Origin: Bartonella kosoyi
Lineage (GTDB): Bacteria > Pseudomonadota > Alphaproteobacteria > Rhizobiales > Rhizobiaceae
Assembly: GCF_003606325.2 (NCBI RefSeq)
Contig: NZ_CP031843.2
Coordinates: forward strand, 806,001-870,000
Length of the DNA stretch: 64,000 bases
Reading direction: 5' to 3'
The translations under genes were made by a program, and so were the position numbers. The notes under the pieces were generated by a model that was not told where the DNA came from, searched no databases, and saw nothing but the letters and a program-made list of their open reading frames with translations. Shown here piece after piece: positions 30,235-41,533 of this stretch; position 1 is the stretch's first letter; each line of letters opens with the position of its first letter.

Positions 30235-30284
30235 AGTTTCCTCCTTATGGATGGGGCTGGATACTTTAGAGTATTTCGTTTAAG

Positions 30285-30310
30285 CTCTTCCGATTTGATG
30301 AAGAGTTTTG
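30285..30310 (+). terminator. Small attenuator-like hairpin between rplR and rpsE
   Basis: CTCTTC / GAAGAG stem of 6 bp with a 9-base loop followed by TTTTG. Too weak for full termination; it could tune expression of the distal spc genes. Confidence 0.35.
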
Positions 30311-30345
30311 TTATCGTGCTTCCGGAAAAGAAAAAGGAATGAGGA

Positions 30346-30894
30346 ATGGCACAAAAAGAACGTGGTGAAAGAGAAGAACGCGATAATGAGTTTGTCGATA
30401 GACTCGTTCATATTAATCGTGTTGCTAAAGTTGTAAAGGGTGGTAGGCGTTTTGGTTTTGCTGCTCTCGTTGTCGTTGGAGATCAAAAAGGGCGTGTGGG
30501 CTTTGGACACGGTAAGGCTCGTGAAGTTCCTGAGGCTGTTCGTAAAGCAACGGAATCTGCAAAGCGCGAAATGATTTATGTCCCACTTCGGTCTGGACGT
30601 ACATTACATCATGATCTTGAAGGTCGTCACGGGGCTGGGCGTGTTTTGCTTCGTTCAGCGTCTGCTGGTACTGGTATTATTGCTGGGGGACCGATGCGTG
30701 CTATTTTTGAGGCTCTTGGTATGCAGGATGTTGTTGCAAAATCACTAGGATCATCAAATCCTTATAACATGGTTCGTGCAACATTTGATGCACTAAAACA
30801 TCAAATGCATCCGAGAGATATTGCTGCTCAGCGTGGTATAAAATATTCGACTTTGCAGGCGCGTCGTCGCCATTTAGTCGACGTAGAAGGGTAG
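30346..30894 (+). CDS. rpsE: 30S ribosomal protein S5
   Basis: 182 residues. The double-stranded-RNA-like N-domain ([20 protein letters not shown]) and the loop [14 protein letters not shown] are intact. Contributes to decoding accuracy and mRNA unwinding. It has its own AGGAATGAGGA ribosome-binding region. Confidence 0.98.
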   Translation: MAQKERGEREERDNEFVDRLVHINRVAKVVKGGRRFGFAALVVVGDQKGRVGFGHGKAREVPEAVRKATESAKREMIYVPLRSGRTLHHDLEGRHGAGRVLLRSASAGTGIIAGGPMRAIFEALGMQDVVAKSLGSSNPYNMVRATFDALKHQMHPRDIAAQRGIKYSTLQARRRHLVDVEG

Positions 30895-30925
30895 TTTCTG
30901 AGATTGTCAGAAAAGGAATTAGGAA

Positions 30926-31132
30926 ATGGTTCAGAAAAAATCTCAGAGTGATAAAACTGTGACAGTAGAGCAAATTGGAAGCCCTATTCGAAATTCACAG
31001 ATTCAGCGTGCAACTTTGAAGGGGCTTGGGCTCAATAAAATGCGTCGCCGGCGCGTTTTAGAAGATACACTTTGTGTACGGGGTATGATTTCTCGGGTTC
31101 GGCATCTTGTTCGCATTATAGATGAAGATTAA
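30926..31132 (+). CDS. rpmD: 50S ribosomal protein L30
   Basis: 68 residues, with [20 protein letters not shown] and the [13 protein letters not shown] motif. A little longer than the 59-residue E. coli protein owing to its N-terminus ([10 protein letters not shown]). Lies between rpsE and rplO as usual. Confidence 0.96.
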   Translation: MVQKKSQSDKTVTVEQIGSPIRNSQIQRATLKGLGLNKMRRRRVLEDTLCVRGMISRVRHLVRIIDED

Positions 31133-31152
31133 GGGTTGCAGGAGTGTTAGAT

Positions 31153-31620
31153 ATGAAACTCAATGAACTACGTGATTGCAAAGGCGCAACAAAAAGTCGT
31201 AAGCGTGTTGGCCGTGGTATTGGTTCGGGGACTGGTAAGACTGGTGGTCGCGGTGTAAAAGGGCAAAAATCCCGTTCTGGTGTTTCTCTTAATGGTTTTG
31301 AAGGTGGGCAAATGCCTATCTATCGCCGTTTACCAAAACGTGGATTTACAAATTTCTTTTCTAAAACTTATAATGAGGTTTCACTAGGGCGTATTCAGTT
31401 GGCTGTTGATGCAGGTAAGTTGAATATTGAAAAGCCTGTTGATTTGATTGCTTTGAAAGAAGCTGGTATTATTCGTCGCGAGAAAGATGGGGTTCGTCTT
31501 CTTTCTGATGGTGATTTGAAAGCTAAGATTATCTTTCATGTTTCTGGGGCTTCACAAGCTGCTCGTGTTAAGATCGAAAAAGTGGGTGGTCAGGTTATTT
31601 TTCCTGATGTTGTTCAATAG
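31153..31620 (+). CDS. rplO: 50S ribosomal protein L15
   Basis: 155 residues from ATG 31153 ([20 protein letters not shown]), with GGAG 8 bases upstream; an in-frame GTG at 31144 is rejected. The Gly/Arg-rich N-terminus [20 protein letters not shown] is typical. Followed by a 162-base gap before secY. Confidence 0.97.
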   Translation: MKLNELRDCKGATKSRKRVGRGIGSGTGKTGGRGVKGQKSRSGVSLNGFEGGQMPIYRRLPKRGFTNFFSKTYNEVSLGRIQLAVDAGKLNIEKPVDLIALKEAGIIRREKDGVRLLSDGDLKAKIIFHVSGASQAARVKIEKVGGQVIFPDVVQ

Positions 31621-31782
31621 TTTTTTTGATATAAGTCATGGTTTAAAGAAGAGGTACATCTATTCTTTTGAATATTTTGTGGAGAATTGTTTAAGTTCTG
31701 CAATTATTTCTGTATAAAGATATAAATTTTAGAGTTATAGTTCTGTGATTTAAAGAACTGAAGTGTGAAGTGGAGACGTTTT

Positions 31783-33129
31783 ATGGCATCAGCAGCAGAG
31801 CAATTTGCTTCCAATATAAACTTCGGTACCTTTTCGCGTGCAACTGAATTAAAGAAACGTATCTGGTTTACTCTGGCGGCACTTCTTGTCTATCGTTTCG
31901 GCACTTATATTTCTCTTCCAGGTATTAATATCGATGCTTTGCGGCAGACATTTGAGCATCATGCATCAGGTGTTTTAGGACTCTTTAATATGTTTGCTGG
32001 AGGCGCTGTTGGGCGTATGGCAATTTTTGCCTTGGGTATTATGCCCTATATCTCAGCATCTATTATTGTACAATTACTCACGTCCGTCATTCCTTCTTTG
32101 GAAACTCTTAAAAAAGAGGGTGAGGTTGGTCGTAAGGTTATTAATCAATATACGCGTTATGTGACAGTTGTGTTGGCTATTCTACAAGCTTTTGGTATTG
32201 CCGTTGCCCTTGAAAGTGGTATAGGGACAGGGCTTCAAATTGTTGTAGAACCAGGTCTCATGTTTCGAGTCTCTTCTGTTATTACACTTGTTGGTGGGAC
32301 AATGTTTCTCATGTGGCTTGGAGAGCAAATTACGTCACGCGGTGTTGGTAATGGAGTTTCTCTCATCATTTTTACAGGGATCGTAGCCAATTTTCCTTCT
32401 ACTTTTGCTCAGCTTTTGACCGCGCATAGTCAGGCTGATCTATCAACTTTTCTGTTAATCGCAATCGTTTTTATTGCTGTTTTGGTTATTGGACTTATTG
32501 TTTTTATAGAGCGTGCGCAACGGCGAATTCTTATTCAGTATCCGAAACGTCAGGTTGGTAATCAAATGTTTCAAGGGGATATGTCGCATCTTCCTTTAAA
32601 ATTGAATACCGCTGGTGTTATTCCACCTATTTTTGCTTCATCTTTATTGTTACTACCTGCCACTATTAATAATTTTTCTGATAAAATGCCACAATGGATG
32701 CAAACTATTTCTTATTCTCTTGGTCATGGACAGCCACTATATATGATTGTTTATGCATTTTTAATGGCGTTTTTTTGCTTTTTTTATACAGCTATTGTGT
32801 TTAATCCAAGTGATACTGCGGATCAGTTGAAGAAACATTCTGGTTTTATTCCAGGAATTCGTCCAGGTGAGCGTACGGCGGAATATATTGATTATGTTTT
32901 GACGCGTATTACTGTTGTGGGTGCACTTTATATTATCTTAGTTTGTTTATTGCCTGAGTTTATGATATCGGCATTCCAAGTTCCTTTTTATCTTGGAGGA
33001 ACGTCTTTGTTGATTGTTGTGACTGTTACGCTTGATACAGTTGCTCAAATCCAGGGACATCTTGTTGCACACCAATATGAAGGGTTGATAAAAAAATCAA
33101 AACTTCGTGGAGGTCGAAGAAATCGATGA
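31783..33129 (+). CDS. secY: Protein translocase subunit SecY
   Basis: Channel subunit of the Sec translocon in the inner membrane. 448 residues with about ten membrane segments. Conserved blocks: [20 protein letters not shown] at the start, [16 protein letters not shown], and the cytoplasmic loop [17 protein letters not shown] chose ATG 31783 (MASAAEQ) over the frame start at 31765. Its end overlaps adk by four bases. No rpmJ follows. Confidence 0.98.
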   Translation: MASAAEQFASNINFGTFSRATELKKRIWFTLAALLVYRFGTYISLPGINIDALRQTFEHHASGVLGLFNMFAGGAVGRMAIFALGIMPYISASIIVQLLTSVIPSLETLKKEGEVGRKVINQYTRYVTVVLAILQAFGIAVALESGIGTGLQIVVEPGLMFRVSSVITLVGGTMFLMWLGEQITSRGVGNGVSLIIFTGIVANFPSTFAQLLTAHSQADLSTFLLIAIVFIAVLVIGLIVFIERAQRRILIQYPKRQVGNQMFQGDMSHLPLKLNTAGVIPPIFASSLLLLPATINNFSDKMPQWMQTISYSLGHGQPLYMIVYAFLMAFFCFFYTAIVFNPSDTADQLKKHSGFIPGIRPGERTAEYIDYVLTRITVVGALYIILVCLLPEFMISAFQVPFYLGGTSLLIVVTVTLDTVAQIQGHLVAHQYEGLIKKSKLRGGRRNR

Positions 33130-33704
33130 GAATTGTTCTTTTAGGTCCTCCTGGAGCAGGGAAAGGGACGCAAGCTAAGATGTTAACTGAGGAATATAAT
33201 ATTCCTCATTTATCAACAGGAGATATGTTGCGTGAAGTTATTGCTAAAGAAACGGAAGTTGGTAAAAAAGCTGAAGCTATTATAAGTTCTGGTTCTTTGG
33301 TTCCTGATAGTCTTGTTAATCAAATCGTGTCAGATCGGATTGATGAAGCTGATTGTATAAATGGTTTTATTTTGGATGGATATCCAAGGACTGTAGGACA
33401 GGCAGAAGCGTTACAACAGATCCTTGAGTCAAAAAATATGCGTCTTGATGCTGTTATTGAGTTGTGTGTTGATGAAGACGCATTGATTGAGCGTATGGAG
33501 AAGCGTGTTCAGGAGACAATAGCGGCCGGTGGACAGGTTCGTTTAGATGATAACCCTGTTGCTTTTGCAAAAAGATTAGTAGAATACCGTGAAAAAACAT
33601 CTCCTTTATCAAAATTTTATTCAGAGAGAGGAATGTTGAAGGTCATTGATGGAATGATTGATATTGCTGAGGTGACACGTATGATTAAAGGTTTTCTTTC
33701 ATAA
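33126..33704 (+). CDS. adk: Adenylate kinase
   Basis: Interconverts ATP + AMP and 2 ADP. 192 residues: the short-LID form common in alphaproteobacteria. P-loop [13 protein letters not shown]-binding LSTGDMLR and [13 protein letters not shown] are intact. Start ATGA overlaps the secY stop, so translation is coupled. Confidence 0.98.
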   Translation: MRIVLLGPPGAGKGTQAKMLTEEYNIPHLSTGDMLREVIAKETEVGKKAEAIISSGSLVPDSLVNQIVSDRIDEADCINGFILDGYPRTVGQAEALQQILESKNMRLDAVIELCVDEDALIERMEKRVQETIAAGGQVRLDDNPVAFAKRLVEYREKTSPLSKFYSERGMLKVIDGMIDIAEVTRMIKGFLS

Positions 33705-33791
33705 GATTTTTTTTAGAAGTAAATGAAAAGAGTTGACTTTTGAGATAAAATCTATCACAAACAACTTTAATTTATTTCAGTTAAATAAGCG

Positions 33792-33826
33792 GATTCGGAA
33801 GAATTTTATTCTGAGTCTATTTTTTC
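33792..33826 (+). terminator. Possible terminator between adk and rpsM
   Basis: Imperfect hairpin: GATTC pairs with GAGTC (one G-T pair) and AGAAT with ATTCT around loop TTT, with a three-base bulge, followed by TATTTTTTC. It divides the 179-base gap between the secY-adk and alpha sections. Confidence 0.45.
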
Positions 33827-33883
33827 TTTAAGGTACGTCAGGTATTTTATAACAATTTGTCAACATAACTAAGGAGAGTAGGC

Positions 33884-34252
33884 GTGGCTCGTATTGCTGG
33901 CGTCAATATCCCGACAAATAAGCGTGTAATTATCGCGCTTCAATATATCCACGGGATTGGACCAAAATTCGCTCAAGAAATTATTGAAAAGGTTGGCATT
34001 CCTGCGGGGCGTCGTGTGCATGAGCTTTCAGATGCTGAGGTGTTGCAGATTCGTGAGGCGATCGATCAGGGATATCAAGTTGAAGGTGATCTTCGTCGTG
34101 AAGTTGCTATGAATGTTAAGCGTTTGATGGACCTTGGTTGTTATCGTGGATTGCGTCATCGTCGGTCTTTGCCTGTCCGAGGACAGCGTACGCATACAAA
34201 TGCTCGTACGCGTAAGGGGCCTGCTAAGGCAATCGCTGGTAAGAAGAAATAA
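33884..34252 (+). CDS. rpsM: 30S ribosomal protein S13
   Basis: 122 residues. Start is GTG with AAGGAG 10 bases upstream, giving [20 protein letters not shown]. Ends in the basic tail [14 protein letters not shown]. Forms intersubunit bridges from the 30S head. Confidence 0.97.
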   Translation: MARIAGVNIPTNKRVIIALQYIHGIGPKFAQEIIEKVGIPAGRRVHELSDAEVLQIREAIDQGYQVEGDLRREVAMNVKRLMDLGCYRGLRHRRSLPVRGQRTHTNARTRKGPAKAIAGKKK

Positions 34253-34284
34253 GGATCCTTGTGAGAGGTTTTTTGTATATTCTA

Positions 34285-34313
34285 TTTCCTGTTGAAGTCC
34301 GTTTAACAGGAAA
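34285..34313 (+). promoter_or_regulatory. Hairpin in the rpsM-rpsK spacer
   Basis: Perfect 9-bp stem TTTCCTGTT / AACAGGAAA with an 11-base loop and no T-tract, in the 116-base spacer. It could be an RNA-processing or protein-binding site; I do not recognise it as a known leader. Confidence 0.4.
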
Positions 34314-34368
34314 AAGAGGGTGGAGCTGCTGATATTACGGCAGTGTTGAGATCGTTGAAAGGAAAATT

Positions 34369-34758
34369 ATGGCCAAAGAAGCCACACGTGTTCGTCGTCG
34401 CGAACGTAAGAATATTTCATCGGGTGTTGTGCATATCAACTCGACATTTAATAATACAATGATTACGATTACTGATGCTCAGGGGAATGCGATTGCGTGG
34501 TCGTCTGCTGGTGCTCAAGGGTTTAAAGGAGCGCGTAAATCTACACCTTTTGCTGCTCAAGTTGCTGCGGAAGATTGTGCGAGAAAAGCACAAGAACATG
34601 GTATGCGTTCTTTGGAAGTTGAAGTTTGTGGTCCGGGGGCAGGGCGTGAATCTGCTTTACGTGCGTTACAATCTGTTGGTTTTGTCATTACTTCTATTCG
34701 TGATGTAACACCAATTCCTCATAATGGATGTCGTCCGCGGAAAAGGCGGCGTGTTTAA
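34369..34758 (+). CDS. rpsK: 30S ribosomal protein S11
   Basis: 129 residues, with [20 protein letters not shown] and the C-terminal [16 protein letters not shown]. Lies on the 30S platform near the mRNA exit. rpsD does not follow, unlike E. coli but as in other alphaproteobacteria. Confidence 0.98.
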   Translation: MAKEATRVRRRERKNISSGVVHINSTFNNTMITITDAQGNAIAWSSAGAQGFKGARKSTPFAAQVAAEDCARKAQEHGMRSLEVEVCGPGAGRESALRALQSVGFVITSIRDVTPIPHNGCRPRKRRRV

Positions 34759-34853
34759 TTGGGTGTTGTTTTTTTGTTGTCGGAGATTTCTCTGATGTTC
34801 GCATTGGTCGTTACGATTGAATGGTAACGGAACTAAAGAACGGGAATAAAAAT

Positions 34854-35867
34854 ATGATCCAGAAAAACTGGCAGGAACTTATTAAACCCAATAAGGTTGA
34901 ATCATGTGCGCATGATAATCCGAATATTACAAGCGTAATTGCTGAGCCTCTCGAGCGAGGATTTGGTTTAACGTTAGGAAACGCACTTCGTCGTGTGTTG
35001 TTATCTTCGCTTCGTGGGGCTGCTATTACTGCTGTGCAGATTGATGGTGTCTTGCATGAATTTTCATCCATTCCAGGTGTTCGTGAAGATGTGACGGATA
35101 TCATCCTGAATATAAAGGAAATTGCACTTCGTATGGAAGAAGAAGGGCCTAAGCGTCTCGTCGTTTATAAAGAAGGTCCTGGTGTGGTGAAAGCAGGAGA
35201 TATTAATACGGTTGGGGATATGGAAATTCTCAATCCAGATCATGTTATCTGTACCCTTGATGAAGATGCTGAAATTCGTATGGAATTTATTGTCAATACA
35301 GGGAAAGGGTATGTTCCATCTGATCGGAATTATGTTGATGATGGTCGTATAGGACTTATTCCAATTGATAGTCTTTATTCGCCAATTCGTAAAGTGTCTT
35401 ATAAAGTAGAAAATACGCGTGAAGGCCAAGTTCTCGATTATGATAAATTGACGTTAACGATTGAAACGAATGGTGCTGTTAATGGAGAGGATGCTGTTGC
35501 GTTTGCAGCACGCATTCTTCAGGATCAATTATCGTTATTTATTAACTTTGAAGAGCCGCAGAAGGAGCCTGTTGAAGAGGCGGATTCTGAACTTTCCTTT
35601 AATCCTGCACTTCTTAAAAAAGTCGATGAATTAGAACTTTCTGTTCGTTCGGCAAATTGTCTTAAAAATGATAATATTGTCTATATTGGTGATCTTATTC
35701 AAAAAACAGAATCTGAAATGCTTCGGACGCCAAATTTTGGTCGTAAGTCATTGAATGAAATTAAAGAAGTTTTGGCATGTATGGGGTTACATCTTGGAAT
35801 GGAAATTCCTGCATGGCCGCCTGAAAACATTGATGATCTTGCTAAACGCTATGAAGATCAGTATTAA
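34854..35867 (+). CDS. rpoA: RNA polymerase alpha subunit
   Basis: 337 residues from ATG 34854 ([16 protein letters not shown]); an upstream ATG at 34821 is rejected. N-terminal dimerisation domain with [20 protein letters not shown] and C-terminal DNA/activator-binding domain with [16 protein letters not shown] and [16 protein letters not shown]. Complete. Confidence 0.98.
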   Translation: MIQKNWQELIKPNKVESCAHDNPNITSVIAEPLERGFGLTLGNALRRVLLSSLRGAAITAVQIDGVLHEFSSIPGVREDVTDIILNIKEIALRMEEEGPKRLVVYKEGPGVVKAGDINTVGDMEILNPDHVICTLDEDAEIRMEFIVNTGKGYVPSDRNYVDDGRIGLIPIDSLYSPIRKVSYKVENTREGQVLDYDKLTLTIETNGAVNGEDAVAFAARILQDQLSLFINFEEPQKEPVEEADSELSFNPALLKKVDELELSVRSANCLKNDNIVYIGDLIQKTESEMLRTPNFGRKSLNEIKEVLACMGLHLGMEIPAWPPENIDDLAKRYEDQY

Positions 35868-35891
35868 AATTAGAATTTAAGGAGAGGGCTT

Positions 35892-36320
35892 ATGCGCCAT
35901 AGTAAGTCAGGCCGCAAGTTGAATCGGACTGCTAGTCACCGTAAAGCGATGTTTGCAAATATGGCAACTTCGTTGATCGAGCATGAGCAGATTGTGACAA
36001 CACTTCCAAAGGCTAAAGAAATTCGTCCTATTGTTGAAAAACTTGTTACTCTTGGTAAGCGTGGTGGTTTGCATGCGCGTCGACAAGCAATTTCAGCACT
36101 CCGTGATACGGGGAAAGTTGCAAAGTTATTTGATACGCTTGCACCGCGTTATGCATCACGCAACGGTGGGTATTTGCGTATTATGAAAGCGGGATTTCGT
36201 ACTGGTGATAATGCGCCCATGGCTGTTATAGAATTTGTTGATCGTGATGTTGAAGCAAAGGGGGCTGGGGATCGTGCTCGTATCGAAGCTTTAGAGAATG
36301 AAAAGGGAAAAACCTCATAA
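35892..36320 (+). CDS. rplQ: 50S ribosomal protein L17
   Basis: 142 residues with [20 protein letters not shown]. Last gene of the ribosomal cluster, 25 bases after rpoA and followed by a strong terminator. Confidence 0.98.
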   Translation: MRHSKSGRKLNRTASHRKAMFANMATSLIEHEQIVTTLPKAKEIRPIVEKLVTLGKRGGLHARRQAISALRDTGKVAKLFDTLAPRYASRNGGYLRIMKAGFRTGDNAPMAVIEFVDRDVEAKGAGDRARIEALENEKGKTS

Positions 36321-36348
36321 GCTTTTTATTCAATTGGATTTTTAAAGG

Positions 36349-36373
36349 CCGCCTTGTTTTAGGCGGTTTTTTT
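36349..36373 (+). terminator. Intrinsic terminator of the ribosomal cluster
   Basis: CCGCCT / AGGCGG stem of 6 bp, loop TGTTTT, then seven T. It lies about 30 bases after the rplQ stop. Confidence 0.9.
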
Positions 36374-36586
36374 ATGCGTATTTTTAAGTTTGTTTTACTT
36401 GAGAAATAGATGGTGAGAGAAAATTATAGCATATTGAATTATTTGATTTTTATAATATTTACTGTTTAAATGGCTTGTTTTTAGTCTCTATTATGAAATA
36501 TTAATAGAGATCCTTTATTTGCGGGGTTATTTTTTTTAATTCTATGAATCTTTAACAGAATGGGCTGGTTTTATAAGGAGTAGATT

Positions 36587-37981
36587 ATGAGGTATTCTTT
36601 TTGGGTGTGGCTTTTTTGTGCGATTATGATGTTGATATCGTTTGATCATATCTATGCTCATGTTCCTCAAACACAAAAAGAGATTACTCTTTCATTTGCT
36701 CCTTTGGTTAAAAAGACAGTACCATCTGTTGTAAATATTTATGCGGCTCGACAAATTAGAGCGCGATCACCTTTTGAGGGTGATCCATTTTTTGAGCAAT
36801 TTTTTGGTCGTTTGCAAAATAATTTTCCTGTCCGTAAGCAATCATCATTAGGATCAGGCGTGATTGTTGACGCACGTGGTTTAATTGTTACAAATTATCA
36901 TGTCATTAAAGATGCAAGCGAAATTAAAGTGGCTTTTTCTGATGGGCGAGAGTTTGAGAGTAAGGTCGTGCTCAAAGATGAAGCGACGGACATTGCCATT
37001 CTTGAAGTTGACGCAAAAGATATTCAGTTTCCTGTTCTTCCTTTGGGAGATTCTGATACTGTTGAAGTTGGTGATCTTGTTTTGGCTATTGGTAATCCTT
37101 TTGGTGTTGGTCAAACGGTTACAAGTGGTATTGTTTCAGCGCAAGCGCGTACACGTGTTGGGATTTCTGATTTTGACTTTTTTATTCAAACAGATGCTGC
37201 CATTAATCCAGGAAACTCTGGTGGCGCTTTAATTGATATGAAGGGGCAATTAATCGGAATTAATACGGCTATTTATTCGCGTTCCGGTGGCTCTGTAGGG
37301 ATTGGTTTTGCTATTCCAGTTAATCTTGTAAAAGTGATGCTTGCTACTGTTAAACGTGGTGGAGAATATTTTGTGCCGCCTTATATTGGGGCATCCTTTC
37401 AAAATATTACACCCGATATTGCTGGTGGTTTAGGTTTAGAACGTCCCTATGGGGCTCTTATCGTTGAAGTTATTAAAGACAGTCCTGCTGAAAAAGCCGG
37501 CTTGAAAGTAGGTGATGTTATTTTGAGTATACAGGGGGTGCGCGTTGATAGTCCAGATAGCCTTGGGTATCGTTTGATGACGGCTGATGTTGGTCATAGC
37601 CTTGCTTTAGAATATTTACGAAATGGCAGAACTTTAAAAACACAAATAACGGTTGCATCAATATCGGAAATTGCATCTGTGAAATCTGAAAAAATTACGG
37701 GTGATAGCCCTCTTGCTGGTGCCGAAGTGTTAGATTTAACACCGCAAAATAGTCGACGTTTTCATCTTCCTATATCGGCAAAAGGTGTTGTGATTACCAA
37801 TCTTGATGAAATGAGCAATGCTTCTGGAATTTTTCGGCCCGGAGATATCTTACGTGTTGTAAATGGCCATAAAATTCAAACAGTTCATCAGTTGAAAAAG
37901 GTTCTTATGCAAACGCGTTCACGTACTTGGCAATTGGAATATGAACGTGATGGTATGTATATTCGCCAATTTATTCGTTGA
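36587..37981 (+). CDS. HtrA/Deg-family periplasmic serine protease
   Basis: 464 residues: an N-terminal signal sequence (WVWLFCAIMMLISFDHIYA), a trypsin-like protease domain and two PDZ domains. The catalytic triad is visible: His near residue 105 (VTNYHVIKD), Asp near 134 (EATDIAILEV) and Ser near 211 (NPGNSGGALID). The first PDZ domain begins near YIGASFQNITPDIAGGLG. Such proteases and chaperones handle misfolded envelope proteins. DegP and DegQ types cannot be separated by eye, so no symbol is given. A GGAG ribosome-binding site precedes the ATG. The following rarA starts 8 bases after the stop. Confidence 0.93.
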   Translation: MRYSFWVWLFCAIMMLISFDHIYAHVPQTQKEITLSFAPLVKKTVPSVVNIYAARQIRARSPFEGDPFFEQFFGRLQNNFPVRKQSSLGSGVIVDARGLIVTNYHVIKDASEIKVAFSDGREFESKVVLKDEATDIAILEVDAKDIQFPVLPLGDSDTVEVGDLVLAIGNPFGVGQTVTSGIVSAQARTRVGISDFDFFIQTDAAINPGNSGGALIDMKGQLIGINTAIYSRSGGSVGIGFAIPVNLVKVMLATVKRGGEYFVPPYIGASFQNITPDIAGGLGLERPYGALIVEVIKDSPAEKAGLKVGDVILSIQGVRVDSPDSLGYRLMTADVGHSLALEYLRNGRTLKTQITVASISEIASVKSEKITGDSPLAGAEVLDLTPQNSRRFHLPISAKGVVITNLDEMSNASGIFRPGDILRVVNGHKIQTVHQLKKVLMQTRSRTWQLEYERDGMYIRQFIR

Positions 37982-37988
37982 GGTTTTT

Positions 37989-39308
37989 TTGAAGAAAGAT
38001 TTTTTTACTTCGTCGTTTGATCCTAAAGTTAATAAAAATCAGCCACTTGCAGAAAGAATGCGTCCTTGTTCTCTCAATGACGTTGTGGGACAAAGGCATT
38101 TAATTGGAGAAGATGGTTTGCTTTCACGGATGGTGGCAGCGGGCTCAATTGGATCGCTGATCTTTTGGGGACCTCCAGGGACGGGAAAAACAACAGTTGC
38201 ACGCTTGTTAGCACTTGAAACAAATTTCGCGTTTGAACAAGTTTCTGCTATTTTTACAGGCGTTTCTGAACTTAAAAAGATTTTTGAAGTTGCACAGAGA
38301 CGTTTTATGTCTGGGGATAAAACGCTTCTCTTTGTTGATGAAATTCATCGGTTTAATCGTGCACAGCAGGATAGTTTTCTTCCTGTGATGGAAAATGGTA
38401 CTGTAATACTTATCGGTGCAACAACGGAAAATCCTTCTTTCGAACTTAATGCTGCTCTTCTTTCGCGTGCACGGGTTTTAACATTTTTTTCTCATGATCA
38501 TGAAAGTTTAGGCATGCTTTTGAAGCGTGCTGAAGAGGTGGAAGGAAAGCTTCTTCCCTTGGATGATGGTGCTAGAGACGTTTTGATAGGGATGTCTGAT
38601 GGTGATGCACGGGTAGCATTGACATTAGCAGAGGAAGTTTGGTCTGTTGCGCGCTCGGGAGAAATTCTTGATGCTGGTGCTTTGCAAAAAGTTATCCAGC
38701 GTCGTGCACCCATTTATGATAAAGGACGAGATGGGCACTATAATCTCATTTCAGCGTTGCATAAATCTGTTCGTGGCTCTGATCCTGATGCGGCGCTTTA
38801 TTATTTAGCACGTATGTTAGATGCTGGTGAAGATCCTCTCTATATTGGGCGAAGATTGGTTCGTATGGCTGTTGAAGATGTTGGTTTGGCGGATCCTCAA
38901 GCTCTTGTTATTTGTAATGCGGCAAAAGATGCTTATGATTATTTAGGGTCACCAGAAGGAGAATTGGCTTTGGCACAGGCATGTCTCTATGTTGCAACTG
39001 CACCAAAGTCAAATGCGACATATCTCGCGTATAAAGCTGCACGGCGTTGTGCACAAAAAAATGGTTCTTTACCACCTCCTAAACATATCCTTAATGCACC
39101 GACGAAGTTGATGAAGGAGGAAGGGTATGGAGAGGGGTATTGTTATGACCATGATGAACCGGATGCTTTCTCTGGACAAGAATATTTTCCTGAAAAACTT
39201 GGGCGCCAGAGTTATTATAAACCCGTTGAGCGTGGATTTGAGCGTGAAATTGTGAAGCGTCTTGAATGGTGGAAACAATTGCGCAAAAAACGTAAAAACC
39301 AACCATAA
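37989..39308 (+). CDS. rarA: Replication-associated recombination protein RarA (MgsA)
   Basis: AAA+ ATPase acting at stalled replication forks. 439 residues. Conserved start PLAERMRPCSLNDVVGQRHL, Walker A WGPPGTGKTT, Walker B LFVDEIHRFNRAQQD and sensor region LIGATTENPSFELN. I chose TTG at 37989 because GAGG lies 5 bases upstream; the frame extends upstream into the protease gene, which is less likely. The end, with NPGEGYCYDHDEP-like residues, is normal for the family. Confidence 0.93.
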   Translation: MKKDFFTSSFDPKVNKNQPLAERMRPCSLNDVVGQRHLIGEDGLLSRMVAAGSIGSLIFWGPPGTGKTTVARLLALETNFAFEQVSAIFTGVSELKKIFEVAQRRFMSGDKTLLFVDEIHRFNRAQQDSFLPVMENGTVILIGATTENPSFELNAALLSRARVLTFFSHDHESLGMLLKRAEEVEGKLLPLDDGARDVLIGMSDGDARVALTLAEEVWSVARSGEILDAGALQKVIQRRAPIYDKGRDGHYNLISALHKSVRGSDPDAALYYLARMLDAGEDPLYIGRRLVRMAVEDVGLADPQALVICNAAKDAYDYLGSPEGELALAQACLYVATAPKSNATYLAYKAARRCAQKNGSLPPPKHILNAPTKLMKEEGYGEGYCYDHDEPDAFSGQEYFPEKLGRQSYYKPVERGFEREIVKRLEWWKQLRKKRKNQP

Positions 39309-40283
39309 AATTGGGATTGGAACACATTTTTTATTGATTTTGAATTTATTTTTTATTCCTCATGTCGTCGTATGAACTTTAGTTTATATTTAAACACTTG
39401 TTGCATTATCGTAGAACAATTTTTTGATCTCTTCAAAGGCATACCTTTTTATGGATTCAAATTTAGGAAATATGTCATTCAACTCTTAAAGCTACTTTAT
39501 TTTTGTGGTTTTAATTGACTAAGATATTGATTTATAGTGATGTTCCACTGTTTTGTATGTTGAATGAGAGCTCAAATACTGTATGATATTTTCGTTCCAA
39601 ATCTCATCAATCATAACCATTCGTTTGTATATTACATGCTGGATTGACATGTGATAAAAACTGTACAGGAAAAAACTAAAAATAGCTTTTATAAAGAATT
39701 TCAAATGTTGAGAGCCATCGCAACATTGGGGGGAAAGTGTGTGGTGGTGTAATGATCGTGGTGCTGAGTTGTTCCAAGCGTAAAGAGGTTGGTACTCAAC
39801 ATTTTGCATACATCATTTCATGAGTGCTGTCACAAAATGGGTATAACGAGCGTTGAAAGATGCTTCTTAAAAAAGCGTGTGAATATGCAACACAAAGGTG
39901 TTCTGTTCTTTGATGTAATAGGGGGTGGTTTTGATTGATGAGGCGTTTTTATGCGATTAAGGGGGGCGTTTTTTCTTAGGGACATAGGGGTAAGCAGGAA
40001 GGTTAAACATTGTGTTGAAATTTAAATTGTTTCTTTTCTAGAGAGAGATAAATGTGTTAACTTGCTCTCTTATAGAAAGTATTATTTTATTTGGAATTTA
40101 TGTTGTGTCATAAGATAGCGAATGCCAGTTCTTTATTTTGGTGGTCATGATATGTTATAGACATGACGTGTGGATAGAAATGAAAATAGTCTGTGAAAAT
40201 CTAAACTCAAGGCTTTAGTTAAATTAAAAGGGCAATATACACTTTAAGTGTTAGATTATTATGAGTCGGTCAAGGATATAATC
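39309..40283 (+). promoter_or_regulatory. Long intergenic region upstream of recA
   Basis: About 975 bases with no gene I can support; a minus-strand frame of 96 codons (39519-39809) has no recognisable features. A promoter candidate TTAACT-17-TATTAT lies at 40057-40085, about 200 bases before recA. I looked for the alphaproteobacterial LexA site (GTTC-N7-GTTC) and saw only GTTCTGTTC near 39900, which has the wrong spacing. The region may hold a gene relic or a small RNA. Confidence 0.4.
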
Positions 40284-41327
40284 GTGGATAAAACAAAAGC
40301 TCTCGATGCTGCTCTCTCACAAATTGAACGTTCTTTTGGTAAAGGCTCGATTATGCGTCTTGGGCAAAAAGAGCAAGTTATTGAAATTGAAACAGTTCCA
40401 ACAGGATCATTATCCTTGGATATTGCTTTAGGGATTGGTGGGTTACCCAAGGGGCGTATTGTGGAGATCTATGGACCAGAAAGTTCTGGAAAGACAACAT
40501 TGGCGCTGCATGCTATTGCTGAGGCTCAGAAAGGAGGGGGAATTTGCGCTTTTATTGATGCTGAACATGCGCTTGATCCTATCTATGCGCGTAAGCTTGG
40601 GGTTGATTTAGAGAATTTGTTCATTTCTCAGCCAGATACTGGTGAACAGGCGTTGGAAATTACAGAGACATTGGTTCGTTCTGGGGCCGTTGATGTGCTT
40701 GTTGTGGATTCTGTTGCAGCTTTAACACCGCGAGCAGAAATTGATGGTGAAATGGGTGATGCTTTACCAGGATTACAGGCGCGATTGATGAGCAAAGCTT
40801 TGCGGAAACTCACAGCTTCTATTTTTCGCTCTAACTGTATGGTGATTTTTATTAATCAAATTCGCATGAAAATTGGTGTGATGTTTGGTTCGCCTGAAAC
40901 AACAACGGGAGGAAATGCTTTAAAGTTTTATGCTTCTGTTCGTTTGGATATTCGCCGTATTGGCTCTATTAAAGATCGGGATATGATTGTTGGCAATCAG
41001 ACTCGTGTTAAAGTGGTGAAGAATAAGTTGGCTCCTCCCTTCAAACAGGTTGAGTTTGATATTATTTATGGAGAAGGGATTTCCAAGCTAGGTGAATTGA
41101 TTGATTTAGGAGTCAAAGTGGGTATCGTAGAAAAATCTGGCTCGTGGTTTTCTTATAATTCTCAACGCTTAGGACAGGGACGTGAAAATGCAAAACAGTT
41201 TTTACGCGAACATGCAGAAATAGCGGCAGAAATTGAAACGGCTTTGCGTCAAAATGCTGGTTTGATTGCGATTGAATTGTTAGAAAATGCAGGGTCTGAA
41301 AATACGGAAGGTGATGAAGTCCTTTGA
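40284..41327 (+). CDS. recA: Recombinase RecA
   Basis: Strand-exchange protein and LexA coprotease. 347 residues from GTG 40284 ([20 protein letters not shown]), with AAGGA 7 bases upstream; a GTG twelve codons earlier is less likely. Walker [10 protein letters not shown], the MAW-type block [18 protein letters not shown] and the L2 loop [18 protein letters not shown] are intact. Confidence 0.98.
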   Translation: MDKTKALDAALSQIERSFGKGSIMRLGQKEQVIEIETVPTGSLSLDIALGIGGLPKGRIVEIYGPESSGKTTLALHAIAEAQKGGGICAFIDAEHALDPIYARKLGVDLENLFISQPDTGEQALEITETLVRSGAVDVLVVDSVAALTPRAEIDGEMGDALPGLQARLMSKALRKLTASIFRSNCMVIFINQIRMKIGVMFGSPETTTGGNALKFYASVRLDIRRIGSIKDRDMIVGNQTRVKVVKNKLAPPFKQVEFDIIYGEGISKLGELIDLGVKVGIVEKSGSWFSYNSQRLGQGRENAKQFLREHAEIAAEIETALRQNAGLIAIELLENAGSENTEGDEVL

Positions 41328-41533
41328 TAGGCTGTTTTTTCGTCTATAATTTTTTTATTTAAGATGTTTTCTTTTTTTATTTTTTTGAGTTTTTAAATAT
41401 ACAGTCATTTTTTCTCAATTTTTTTTAATAAATATTCCGTTCTTTGATTAAATTGACTCCATGCGTGGCAAAGAGGATATTTAATGGGGAGATTTTTCTT
41501 TTAAGGTTTTTGCGGTATTCTGCAGGTGTAGAT

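Noticed and set aside
39519-39809. Minus-strand frame of 96 codons upstream of recA
   Set aside because: Residue composition (many His, Tyr, Ser) and lack of a ribosome-binding site or motif suggest chance.
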